64,000 nucleotides of DNA from Pseudomonas cichorii (GTDB lineage Bacteria > Pseudomonadota > Gammaproteobacteria > Pseudomonadales > Pseudomonadaceae). Under the pieces are notes generated by a model. The model was not told the DNA's origin, made no database searches, and worked only from the letters and a program-made list of their open reading frames with translations. Each line of letters starts with the position of its first letter. Positions within the stretch are counted from its first letter, which is position 1. The translations under genes and the position numbers were made by a program. The stretch is taken from positions 186,001 to 250,000 of the forward strand of contig NZ_BLVZ01000001.1 in NCBI RefSeq assembly GCF_015471405.1, in the 5' to 3' direction. This document shows positions 28,352 through 36,444 of the stretch, piece after piece.

Positions 28352-30298
28352 ATGGCCACTACCATCAGTACCGCGTCGATCAAGTCAGTACGTGTGCATC
28401 CGGGGCTTGGTATTGCCCGGGTCGGCAATGCGCTGGGGCATGACGAATATGTCCTGGCCGCAGAGGTTCCGGGAGCTGTTGCGAGTAGCGCGGACGGAGA
28501 GTTTCGCGATGCCAAGGGGCATTTGCGACGCCAGGCTGTGCGCTTTCGGATCTACGCTGAGCTGACTGATGGTTCGGTCCGCGAGCTTACCCTTGCCGAT
28601 GGCGTGAAGATCGACTGGACCGTGGAACTCGCCAACCTCAAGGCTGGCTGGTACGACTTCGAGAATGCCATGGACCTGCCTGCGCCATACGCCAAGAAAG
28701 CCGGTCGACGCAATCCGGCAGTCATTGGCCCTCAGCGCAAGGCGCTGGACATTCGTCCGGGCCCCAGAACCATCGGCGGTCGCAACAAGCAGGGCAAGGC
28801 CTTCCATTTCGATACGGGCGAGTTCTACAGCAAGCCGGTCTATCTGGGCGAGTTGCGCACCGACGAAGAAGGTCGGCTCATTGCGCTGGGTGGCCATGGG
28901 CATTCCGCACCGCTCAAGGCGGGTACCGCGCCTGTCACCTTTGCCAACAACGAAGACTGGCATGACGACATCTCCGATGGTCCGGTCTACGCTCGCGTGA
29001 CCTTCGCCAATGGCGACACCCTGGAGGCCGAACCGGGCTTCCTGGCCGTCACACCGCCCAACTATGCACCGGGACTGTTCGGTGTCGTCACCATGGAAGA
29101 CGTGGTGCGTGATCTGTACGTGCGCAACGGTCAACTGCCTGCCCACACAAGCACCGAGTTCACCCGCGACATCTGGCCGATCTTCGACCGCCTGACCAAT
29201 ATGCAGTGGACCAACCATGGCATTTACCTGCTCAGCGGTTCCGGCTCGCCACTGGATACCAAGAACAAGGCGGTCTTGAAGAAGCTTGCCGACCCGTCTG
29301 CAAAGAATGCCGAGTTCCGCAAGAGGGTCTTCGAGCTTTTCCGTATCCCGGATGGCGCCGGAGCGTTCACGGCTGCGCTGTTGCCGTTCTACGGCGATTA
29401 CTACGGTGATTACTCCGATGCCGAAGGTGCAGGCCTGGCCGTCACGCCTTTGATGTACAAGGCACTGGAAAAATGGGTGAAGGGGGATTTCGTCTCCGAC
29501 TGGAAAGGTGAACCGGTTATCCCTGCGTTCTCGTCGCTCAGTCCAAAACAGCAGACCGAAGCGCTGGATCGAGTAGGGCTGCATGAGTGCCTGGGCGGGC
29601 CGTTCCACCCCGGCATCGAGCTGACCTGGTTCATGCGTGTGTCCAGCGTCTGGAAAAGTCCGTATCGCCTGGCCGTTCTGCCCCAGGGTCATGTCGTTCG
29701 CCAGGACTACGGCAGCAAGCTGACACCGGAAATCTGCCTGAGCAAAGGTGGCCCGCTGGACGGCGTAGGTCCGGGCTCCCTGACCCGCGCACTGGGCGTG
29801 CCATGGCAGACCGACGGCGCATCCTGCCTGTCCGATGCGGAATACGAACCTGGCTCTTATCTGTCCTTCCCCAGCTACTGGGGTGCCCGCGTGCCCAACA
29901 GCGTGCTCAGCAACGAGGCCTGGCAGCGTGTCGGTTCAACGCAGTCGAGTGAACCGCAACAGCTCAAGAATTTCTCCTACCGCGAAGACTGGTTGCGCGA
30001 CCTGAAAGGTTCCTACCTGGCGCGTATCAACAAGATGGTCAGCCAGTGGTGGGAGCTTGGCGTTCTGGTCAGTAAAGAGACATCGCCCGAGCTACAAAAG
30101 AAGCTGGGGCTGCCAGCCCAGGCCTGGATTGAAACCGGTCGCCCGGAAAGTGCCGTTGGCCCCAACACCAAGGTTGCCCTGCTGGCGGCCATCGAGGCTC
30201 TGGACCATCCACAACCGTTGCTCAAGGGGGCCGAACTCGACAAAGCCAAGCCACGCAAGGATGTGAAACCTCGTCGTCTGCGCAGGGACGAGATTTGA
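28352..30298 (+). CDS. LodA/GoxA-family CTQ-dependent amino acid oxidase (substrate unknown)
   Basis: The 648-residue product belongs to the LodA-like quinoprotein family: N-terminal VHPGLGIARVGN, then NPAVIGPQRKALDIRPGPR, VTMEDVVRDLYVRNGQLP and NMQWTNHGIY, and a C-terminal SYWGARVPNSVLS. The family makes cysteine tryptophylquinone from a Cys and a Trp in its own chain. Cys492 (DGASCLSD) and Trp510 (SYWGARVPN) are the candidate pair. Known members oxidise L-lysine at the epsilon amino group (LodA) or glycine (GoxA) and release hydrogen peroxide. The start at 28352 has AGGGAGG 10 bases upstream; an upstream open frame from 28187 has none. Couples by overlap to the flavoprotein gene. Confidence 0.86.
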   Translation: MATTISTASIKSVRVHPGLGIARVGNALGHDEYVLAAEVPGAVASSADGEFRDAKGHLRRQAVRFRIYAELTDGSVRELTLADGVKIDWTVELANLKAGWYDFENAMDLPAPYAKKAGRRNPAVIGPQRKALDIRPGPRTIGGRNKQGKAFHFDTGEFYSKPVYLGELRTDEEGRLIALGGHGHSAPLKAGTAPVTFANNEDWHDDISDGPVYARVTFANGDTLEAEPGFLAVTPPNYAPGLFGVVTMEDVVRDLYVRNGQLPAHTSTEFTRDIWPIFDRLTNMQWTNHGIYLLSGSGSPLDTKNKAVLKKLADPSAKNAEFRKRVFELFRIPDGAGAFTAALLPFYGDYYGDYSDAEGAGLAVTPLMYKALEKWVKGDFVSDWKGEPVIPAFSSLSPKQQTEALDRVGLHECLGGPFHPGIELTWFMRVSSVWKSPYRLAVLPQGHVVRQDYGSKLTPEICLSKGGPLDGVGPGSLTRALGVPWQTDGASCLSDAEYEPGSYLSFPSYWGARVPNSVLSNEAWQRVGSTQSSEPQQLKNFSYREDWLRDLKGSYLARINKMVSQWWELGVLVSKETSPELQKKLGLPAQAWIETGRPESAVGPNTKVALLAAIEALDHPQPLLKGAELDKAKPRKDVKPRRLRRDEI

Positions 30299-31362
30299 CC
30301 CACGTGTACGACGTTCTGGTCGTGGGCGCCGGGCCAGCAGGTTCGGCGCTTGCCATCTGTCTGGCCCGGGCAGGGCTTGACGTATGCATGGTTGATCGCG
30401 ATGACGCGAGTCAGCCACGGCCCGGTGAATGCCTGTCGCCCGAAGCGGTGCCGGCGTTGGCCGCGCTCGGGCATGCCGATTTGCTGGGCGACATATCGGC
30501 TGCCCGGCGCTGTTGCGGTGTGCAAGCGATCTGGATGACGCCTGAACGGGCTTTTCGCGATTATTTCGCCGAACGCTCATCCCATGGTTATTTCCTGGAC
30601 CGTCAGGTGTTCGATTCCCGTCTGCGGGACAGGGCACAGGCTGAAGGTGTGGTGCTGGAGCGGGGCGTGCGGGTGACCGAGGCCGAGTTTGCTGCAATCA
30701 CCACCCTGAGCGGCTTGCGTGGCGAGGACTGCTGGAGTGGTCAAGCCCGTTTCGTGGTCGATGCTTCGGGCAAGTCCAGCGCTATTGCGCGCCTGGGCGG
30801 TGCGGGCAGGCGTCGCTTGAGTCGTCAGGTCGCCGTTGCAGCCTGTTTGCCTGCCGGTACTTCTGAACTTGCGTCAACCGACTGGTTGTTGATCGAGGCG
30901 GACACACAGGGCTGGTGGTCCGGTGCGACTTCGGCCAGCGGCCAGCGCCATCTGGTGCGATTCTTTCCCGAAGGCGGTGAAGTCTTCCGTAGCCCGGCCG
31001 AACTTGCCCGGCAACTGGAACAGACAAAATTGATGCAGCAGTATGTTGCCGCCGGCGAACTGTCGGCGGCACCTTTGCAGGTGCTCGATGCAGGCTGTTC
31101 TGCGCTGGATTGCGTCGCAACGTCGCAATGGCTTGCGGTCGGTGAAGCGTCAATCGCTTTTGATCCCGTCACGTCACAGGGCCTTGCTCATGCATTCGGG
31201 GCGAGCCAGCCAGCGGCCAGCGCCATATTGGACTACCTGCATCACGGTCGTACGGCCAAGCTTGAACGTTATGACCAGCAGACCCGCATAACCCTGGCGC
31301 ATTCCCTCAAAGGGCTCATGAGCCACTACGCGCAGTGCCATAGCCTGGCGAGTTTTGGCTGA
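30295..31362 (+). CDS. LodB-like FAD-dependent maturation protein
   Basis: The 355-residue flavoprotein begins with a Rossmann dinucleotide motif, VVGAGPAGSALAICLARAG, with the acidic strand end VDRDD. A second FAD motif, GEASIAFDPVTSQGLAHAF, lies near residues 281-299, typical of tryptophan halogenase or geranylgeranyl reductase-like flavoproteins. LodB proteins are required to form the quinone cofactor in the LodA partner. The start is a TTG at 30295 with AGGGA 6 bases upstream, overlapping the LodA stop by 4 bases; a GTG at 30304 is possible. The tight overlap supports a two-gene maturation/oxidase operon. Confidence 0.85.
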   Translation: MTHVYDVLVVGAGPAGSALAICLARAGLDVCMVDRDDASQPRPGECLSPEAVPALAALGHADLLGDISAARRCCGVQAIWMTPERAFRDYFAERSSHGYFLDRQVFDSRLRDRAQAEGVVLERGVRVTEAEFAAITTLSGLRGEDCWSGQARFVVDASGKSSAIARLGGAGRRRLSRQVAVAACLPAGTSELASTDWLLIEADTQGWWSGATSASGQRHLVRFFPEGGEVFRSPAELARQLEQTKLMQQYVAAGELSAAPLQVLDAGCSALDCVATSQWLAVGEASIAFDPVTSQGLAHAFGASQPAASAILDYLHHGRTAKLERYDQQTRITLAHSLKGLMSHYAQCHSLASFG

Positions 31363-31383
31363 TCAGCCAGAGATAGACAAATA

Positions 31384-31405
31384 AAATGATTTATTTTTAT
31401 CATTT
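31384..31405. terminator. AT-rich inverted repeat after the lodB-like gene
   Basis: AAATGAT (31384-31390) and ATCATTT (31399-31405) flank an 8-nt T-rich loop, 22 bases past the stop. Weak stem, so a terminator role is only possible. The following 30 bases are strongly AT-rich and could carry the promoter of the monooxygenase gene. Confidence 0.3.
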
Positions 31406-31545
31406 GAATATTCATATATTTGAATCTTTTATTCCTGTCTGATCTATCGATACAACCGATCTTGCAGGCCACCTTCGCTCAGGAGCATCCGCGTGCAAGC
31501 AGCCATTTTGATTGCGTCCTCTTCATTCAATTTCCGAGTCACTTC

Positions 31546-32853
31546 ATGAGCCAGACTGAGCGACAGATGCGCCTGGGCCTTTTCATTCAGGCCGCAGGTC
31601 ACCACTCGGCTGGCTGGCGTTATCCGGGTGCCGAATCCGGGAGCGAAAACTTCCCGCTGATCCGCCGCCTGACCCTGGCAGCCGAAAAGGCCAAGCTGGA
31701 CATGGTGTTCTTTGGCGACAAACTGGTGACCGGCCCCAAGGAACATCCCTCCATGATCGTGCGCCTGGAACCCGTGGCGCTGTTGGGCGCGCTGGCGGCG
31801 ATCACCGAGCGCATCGGGCTGGTGGCGACGGCATCGACCACCTATAGCGAGCCGTACACCATCGCCCGGCAGTTCGCGACCATCGATCATCTGTCAGCAG
31901 GCCGTGCCGGCTGGAACGTGGTAACCACCGGCTACGACAGCGCGGCCAACTTCACCCGTGCCACACATCCCGACCATGCTCAGCGTTATGCGGTGGCCGA
32001 GGAATTCGTCGATGTGGTGCGGGGCCTGTGGGACAGCTGGGAAGAGGGCGCCTATGTTCGCGACAGCGAAAGCGGCGTGTATCTGGACCCTGAAAAACTG
32101 CATAGCCTGGACCACAAGGGCGAGTTCTTCTCCATTGCCGGGCCACTCAACCTGACCCGTGCGCCGCAAGGTCATCCGGTACTGGTCCAGGCCGGCTCAT
32201 CCGGGCCGGGCATGGCCCTCGCGGCGCGCATCGGTGAAGTGGTGTTCACCGCCCAGCAAGGTCTGGAAGAAGCCGGGCAGTTCTATCGCGACCTCAAGGC
32301 GCAAGTCGTTGCTCAAGGCCGCTCGCCTGATCATTGCCTGGTGATGCCCGGTGTCATGCCGATCCTTGGCAAGACCGCCGCCCAAGCCCAGGCGCGCTTC
32401 GATCACCTGCAAAGCTGGACCGACCAGGAAGCCGCCTTGCTGATGGTTGCGGATCGTTTGGGGCAGGACCTCTCCGGTTTCGATCTGGACCAGCCACTGC
32501 CGGACTTGCCACTGCCGCAAAACATGCAAAGCCGCGCTCGCCTGCTGCTGGACCTTTCACACCGCGATGGCCTGACCCTGCGCCAGATCTGCAACCTGGC
32601 GGCCGGAGCACGAGGTCATAAGATCGTCGTCGGCACCCCGCAACGTGTAGCGGACGAGCTGATTGCCTGGTTCGAGGGCGGAGCCGCAGATGGCTTCAAT
32701 CTGATGCCCGCGTACTTCCCCGAAGGCCTGGACGACTTCATCGAAGGCGTATTGCCAATCCTGCGCAAGCACAAACTGTTTCGTGAGGAATATAGCGGGA
32801 GCACATTGCGCGAGCATCTGGGGTTGCCTGTCCCGGAGAATCGATACACATAA
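31546..32853 (+). CDS. LLM-class flavin-dependent monooxygenase (NtaA/SnaA/DszA type)
   Basis: The 435-residue bacterial luciferase-like enzyme shows GLFIQAAGHHSAGWR, the FFGDKL strand, GLVATASTTYSEPYTIARQF, HLSAGRAGWNVVTT and SSGPGMALAARIGE, all features of the NtaA/SnaA/DszA group. It would use FMNH2 and oxygen to oxidise a substrate such as an organosulfur compound or chelator. ATG at 31546 is chosen because it starts just before MRLGLFI; the frame is open further upstream without support. The next gene encodes a sulfonate/nitrate-type binding protein, which hints at a sulfur role, but no reductase gene is present. Confidence 0.86.
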   Translation: MSQTERQMRLGLFIQAAGHHSAGWRYPGAESGSENFPLIRRLTLAAEKAKLDMVFFGDKLVTGPKEHPSMIVRLEPVALLGALAAITERIGLVATASTTYSEPYTIARQFATIDHLSAGRAGWNVVTTGYDSAANFTRATHPDHAQRYAVAEEFVDVVRGLWDSWEEGAYVRDSESGVYLDPEKLHSLDHKGEFFSIAGPLNLTRAPQGHPVLVQAGSSGPGMALAARIGEVVFTAQQGLEEAGQFYRDLKAQVVAQGRSPDHCLVMPGVMPILGKTAAQAQARFDHLQSWTDQEAALLMVADRLGQDLSGFDLDQPLPDLPLPQNMQSRARLLLDLSHRDGLTLRQICNLAAGARGHKIVVGTPQRVADELIAWFEGGAADGFNLMPAYFPEGLDDFIEGVLPILRKHKLFREEYSGSTLREHLGLPVPENRYT

Positions 32854-32899
32854 GCTACAAGCGGCAGGCTGTGAGCTTTTAACTTGCAGCTTGCAACTT
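32852..32899. repeat. Imperfect inverted repeat with AAGCTGCAAGC-like arms
   Basis: AAGCTACAAGC (32852-32862) and GCTTGCAACTT (32889-32899) are complementary apart from two positions. The arm starts in the stop codon of the monooxygenase gene. The same motif occurs inside the hairpin at 2990-3018, so it may be a dispersed repeat used as a terminator. Confidence 0.4.
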
Positions 32900-33125
32900 T
32901 CCCCCATTACATCTCACCCCTTGATCCCATATCCAATGCAAATCCCGCAAATAACTTTTGCGGTTCTTACATAACCTCCAGGCACTGCATTCCTGCTTGT
33001 TTATGCTTTTCAGGAATAATCATGAGGGGTTTCGGTATTTACGAAGAGCGCTGTCGTTGTGGTTAAACGTCATCGCCTGCTGGCCAGACAGTGCCAGTGG
33101 TTTTCTACGGAGTCCGAAACCGCCC

Positions 33126-34136
33126 ATGTCATTGCGTTCTCATTTTCTTGTTTCTCTGCTGCTAAGCCTGGGCCTGACGCTGGGGCCATTGACTGCTGTG
33201 AGTGCGGCGCAGCTCAATATTGCGGTGTCCGATATCGGGGCAGGCAGCAAGCCTGCCGGTGGAGGTCTGGTGGATGTCATTCATGCCCAGCAGCGTCTTG
33301 AGCAGGCGTTCAGCGCCGAGGGTGTCACGGTCAAATGGCACTTCTTCAAGGGCGCGGCGCCCCTGATTAACGAAGCCTTTGCCAATGGCCAGCTGGATAT
33401 GGCCTATCTCGGCGATCTGGGCAGCATCGTCGGCAAGTCGGGCGGGCTCGATACGCGGGTGGTTGCCGTCGCTGCCCGTGGCGTCGCGCATTACCTGGCG
33501 GTACCGGTCGGTTCGTCGATTCATTCCCTGGCAGACCTCAAGGGCAAACGTGTCGGTCTGTTTCGCGGGACCGCCGCGCAGCTTTCGTTCATCGATGCCC
33601 TGCGCACTGCGGGGCTGACCGAAAAGGATATCAGCGTCATCAATCTGGACTTTGCTGCCGCCAGCGCGGCTTTGGCAGCCAGGCAGATCGATGCGACCTG
33701 GGGCGGCATCAACATCCTGGCGCTGCGCGAACGTGGTCAGGCTCAGGTGCCTGTCTCTACCCGGCATCTGGATGGCGCGGGTGAGTTGTCCGGCCTGGTG
33801 CTGGTATCGCAAAAGTTGCTCGACGAGCATCCGGAGTGGGTCAGCAGGATCGTTCAGGTCCAGCGTGAGGCATCGGACTGGGCCAGCGACCCGCACAACC
33901 GCGAGGCCTATATCCAGTTACTGGCCGATCAGGCGTCTTACCCGGCCAATCTGCTGAAGGCCAACCTGGAAGGTGCGCCGCCGTTATCGGTACTGCTGTC
34001 ACCGGAGCTGGACAGCGGTTTTGTCGAACGCCTCAAACAGTCCATCGGCAGCGCCAGGGAGGCGCGCCTGATTCGTCGTGACATCGATGTGGATCAGTGG
34101 CTCGCGCCGCAATTTCTGCAACAGACCCGACCTTGA
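33126..34136 (+). CDS. ABC transporter substrate-binding protein, nitrate/sulfonate/taurine-like
   Basis: The 336-residue periplasmic protein has a clear signal peptide (FLVSLLLSLGLTLGPLTAVSAA) and a type 2 binding-protein fold (LNIAVSDIGAG, VKWHFFKGAAPLINEAFANGQLDMAYLGDLG, LKGKRVGLFRGTAAQ). This is the SsuA/TauA/NMT1 pattern. The start at 33126 places the signal at the N terminus. No ABC permease or ATPase lies next to it. Instead a TonB receptor starts 61 bp downstream, so it might deliver the ligand taken up by that receptor to a transporter elsewhere. Ligand not known; a sulfonate or a sugar-acid are both open. Confidence 0.82.
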   Translation: MSLRSHFLVSLLLSLGLTLGPLTAVSAAQLNIAVSDIGAGSKPAGGGLVDVIHAQQRLEQAFSAEGVTVKWHFFKGAAPLINEAFANGQLDMAYLGDLGSIVGKSGGLDTRVVAVAARGVAHYLAVPVGSSIHSLADLKGKRVGLFRGTAAQLSFIDALRTAGLTEKDISVINLDFAAASAALAARQIDATWGGINILALRERGQAQVPVSTRHLDGAGELSGLVLVSQKLLDEHPEWVSRIVQVQREASDWASDPHNREAYIQLLADQASYPANLLKANLEGAPPLSVLLSPELDSGFVERLKQSIGSAREARLIRRDIDVDQWLAPQFLQQTRP

Positions 34137-34197
34137 ACCTTATCTGCCGACAGCACATCGCTGACGGCACGGCATCCATTGCTCGCTGGAACACCCC

Positions 34198-36432
34198 ATG
34201 AAACTTGAAACTCAGCAAAAACACCTCCCTTGGGTCACCGGCATGGCACTGGTCATTGCAGTAGCGCCCGCGATGGCTGAAACCACGACCCGACTGGACA
34301 CCGTACAGGTCGAGGGCGTGCGTCAGGCCGATCCCCAGCAGCCACCTTCGTCAAAGCGTGAGCTGAGTGGCAAGACCCTTGAACAACAGGGCATTTACCG
34401 GCTTGAAGACCTGCAACAAGTGGCCTCCGGCCTGGATGTGGCCACGGTGGACTCCTATGACACACGCATGACCATTCGTGGCGTGGGCGATGGCGGCGGC
34501 ACCGAAATCAATATCGGCATGCCCAGCAGCGTTGGTCTGTTTCTCGACAACGTTTACCTGAGTCGACCGGGCATGATGTCCAACGACCTGCTGGATATCG
34601 AAAGCGCCGATGTGTTCAGCGGGCCGCAAGGGACGCTCAAAGGCTTCAACACCACGGGCGGGGCGGTGGATATCCATAGCCGCAAACCCACCTTCACGCC
34701 TGAAGGCTCGTTGCGCCAGTCCATCGGCCAGCGCGGCTATACCCAGACTCAAGCGATGTTTTCCGGTCCCTTGGCTGAAACCCTGGCCGGGCGCATCAAC
34801 TTGTCGCACACCGAAAAGGGCGGCTACATCAAGAACATCTACACCGGCCATGACCTGGGTGGCAGCAATCAGGATGGCATTCGCGGGCAGTTGCTCTGGC
34901 AGCCCGCGGACGATTTCAGCCTGCGGGTGATTGCCGACTACAACAAGGCGACCAGTGAGCCGGTGTCCGTGCTGGACAAGGCCAATACCGTCAATGGTAC
35001 GGTGCCTTATCTGAACCGGACTGCATTGGTTGGTGCGACGGTGATAGGCGGGGGCTACAAGGTCAACGCCGACAATGAAAACCAGGCGTACGTGCGCCAG
35101 GGTGGCCTGTCTGCGGAGGCAAACTGGAAGCTGGCCAACGGTTACAACCTGCGTTCGGTGTCGTCGTTCCGCTATTTCGGTTTCCAGCCCAACAATACCG
35201 ATGCCCTGGACATTCCTCTGTATGCGGGCAGCGGCGCTGACGTGCGTGACCGCATCTGGTCCCAGGACATTCGTCTGGATTCACCCAAGGGCGAGCTTTT
35301 CGACTACGCCATCGGTGCCACTTACTGGGGCGAAAACCTCGACACCTTTGCCCATGACTACTACGCCGCGGGCACTCGCACTACGCAGTATTACGGCAAC
35401 ACGTCCAACACCGGCAAGACAGTAAAGCGCTGGGGCGAGATCAACGACACCGTGTTTTCGCTCTATGCACAGGGCACCCTGCACGTTACCGAAAAATTCG
35501 ATATCACGGCCGGGATACGCGACAGCTACAACAAGAAATCGGGCTCGTTTCGCCGGGTCAACAAGAACGATTTCGACTCTGGAGAGCTGAACCAGTACAG
35601 CCAGTTGCCTGCCGGTATGCTCAATTTCAGCTACTTCTTCATGCCCAACCTGCAAGGCTATTTCACCGTGGCCTATGGCGAGAAGGCAGGAGGCCTGAAC
35701 GTCTCCTCGGGAGCTGCCAACACCGCAGGTTTCGACAGCCTGTTGATCGAGCCCGAGGAAACCCTTGGCAGCGAACTGGGGCTCAAGAGTCACTGGCTCG
35801 ATAACCGGGTGACGGTGGATGCGGCCTTGTTCTGGTCGAAGGTGCGTAAATTCCAGACCACCGCCTATGACCTGGAAAGCCAGAGCAGTTACCTGATCAA
35901 CGCCGGCACCATGCAATCGCGTGGCCTGGAAACCAATCTGACACTCAAGCCACTGGATGGCCTGAGCATCAACTTCAACGGCACGTTGCTGGACAACACG
36001 TATCTGGACTTCAAGGGCGGCAGATGCCCGGCGGAAGTGACGCTTGCGCCTCGTCCGCCAGCCTCCTGCGACCTGACCGGCAGCCGGGTGTTCCGCTCGC
36101 CGAAACTCACCTACAACCTGAGCAGCCGCTACGAGTGGCAGGCATTCGAGGGCCTGGAAGCCTTTGTCGCCGGGCGCTATTCGTATCGCACCTGGGCCTA
36201 CGGCACCGTGGACAACTCCGAATTCACCCGCATTCCGGGCTATGGCCTGCTGAGTCTGTCCACCGGCCTGAGCGGCAAATATGACGAGGGCACCTGGAAT
36301 GCTTCGTTGTGGGCCAACAACGTCACGGACAAACGCTATTACCGCTCACTGAATGCTGGCGACTATGGCTCGGCCTTTGGTGTGGTGGGTGAGCCGCGTA
36401 CCTTGGGCATGACCGTTGGCTACGACTTCTAA
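34198..36432 (+). CDS. TonB-dependent outer-membrane receptor
   Basis: The 744-residue product has a signal peptide ending near VAPAMA. A TonB-box-like and plug region follows (TTRLDTVQVEGV, MTIRGVGDGGG, SADVFSGPQGTLKGFNTTGGAVDI). The C-terminal barrel ends in RTLGMTVGYDF. The plug is unusual in having SADVFSGPQGTLKG for the standard IEVLRGPQG. It lies 12 bp before the PL26-like lyase gene, so an oligosaccharide ligand is a reasonable inference. Alternatively it serves the binding protein upstream, 61 bp away; all four genes could be one operon. Confidence 0.9.
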   Translation: MKLETQQKHLPWVTGMALVIAVAPAMAETTTRLDTVQVEGVRQADPQQPPSSKRELSGKTLEQQGIYRLEDLQQVASGLDVATVDSYDTRMTIRGVGDGGGTEINIGMPSSVGLFLDNVYLSRPGMMSNDLLDIESADVFSGPQGTLKGFNTTGGAVDIHSRKPTFTPEGSLRQSIGQRGYTQTQAMFSGPLAETLAGRINLSHTEKGGYIKNIYTGHDLGGSNQDGIRGQLLWQPADDFSLRVIADYNKATSEPVSVLDKANTVNGTVPYLNRTALVGATVIGGGYKVNADNENQAYVRQGGLSAEANWKLANGYNLRSVSSFRYFGFQPNNTDALDIPLYAGSGADVRDRIWSQDIRLDSPKGELFDYAIGATYWGENLDTFAHDYYAAGTRTTQYYGNTSNTGKTVKRWGEINDTVFSLYAQGTLHVTEKFDITAGIRDSYNKKSGSFRRVNKNDFDSGELNQYSQLPAGMLNFSYFFMPNLQGYFTVAYGEKAGGLNVSSGAANTAGFDSLLIEPEETLGSELGLKSHWLDNRVTVDAALFWSKVRKFQTTAYDLESQSSYLINAGTMQSRGLETNLTLKPLDGLSINFNGTLLDNTYLDFKGGRCPAEVTLAPRPPASCDLTGSRVFRSPKLTYNLSSRYEWQAFEGLEAFVAGRYSYRTWAYGTVDNSEFTRIPGYGLLSLSTGLSGKYDEGTWNASLWANNVTDKRYYRSLNAGDYGSAFGVVGEPRTLGMTVGYDF

Positions 36433-36444
36433 AGGCCCTGACCG

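Noticed and set aside
28385..29692. Open frame opposite the LodA-like gene
   Set aside because: Same reason: the plus-strand frame has strong family motifs and a ribosome site, the reverse frame has none.
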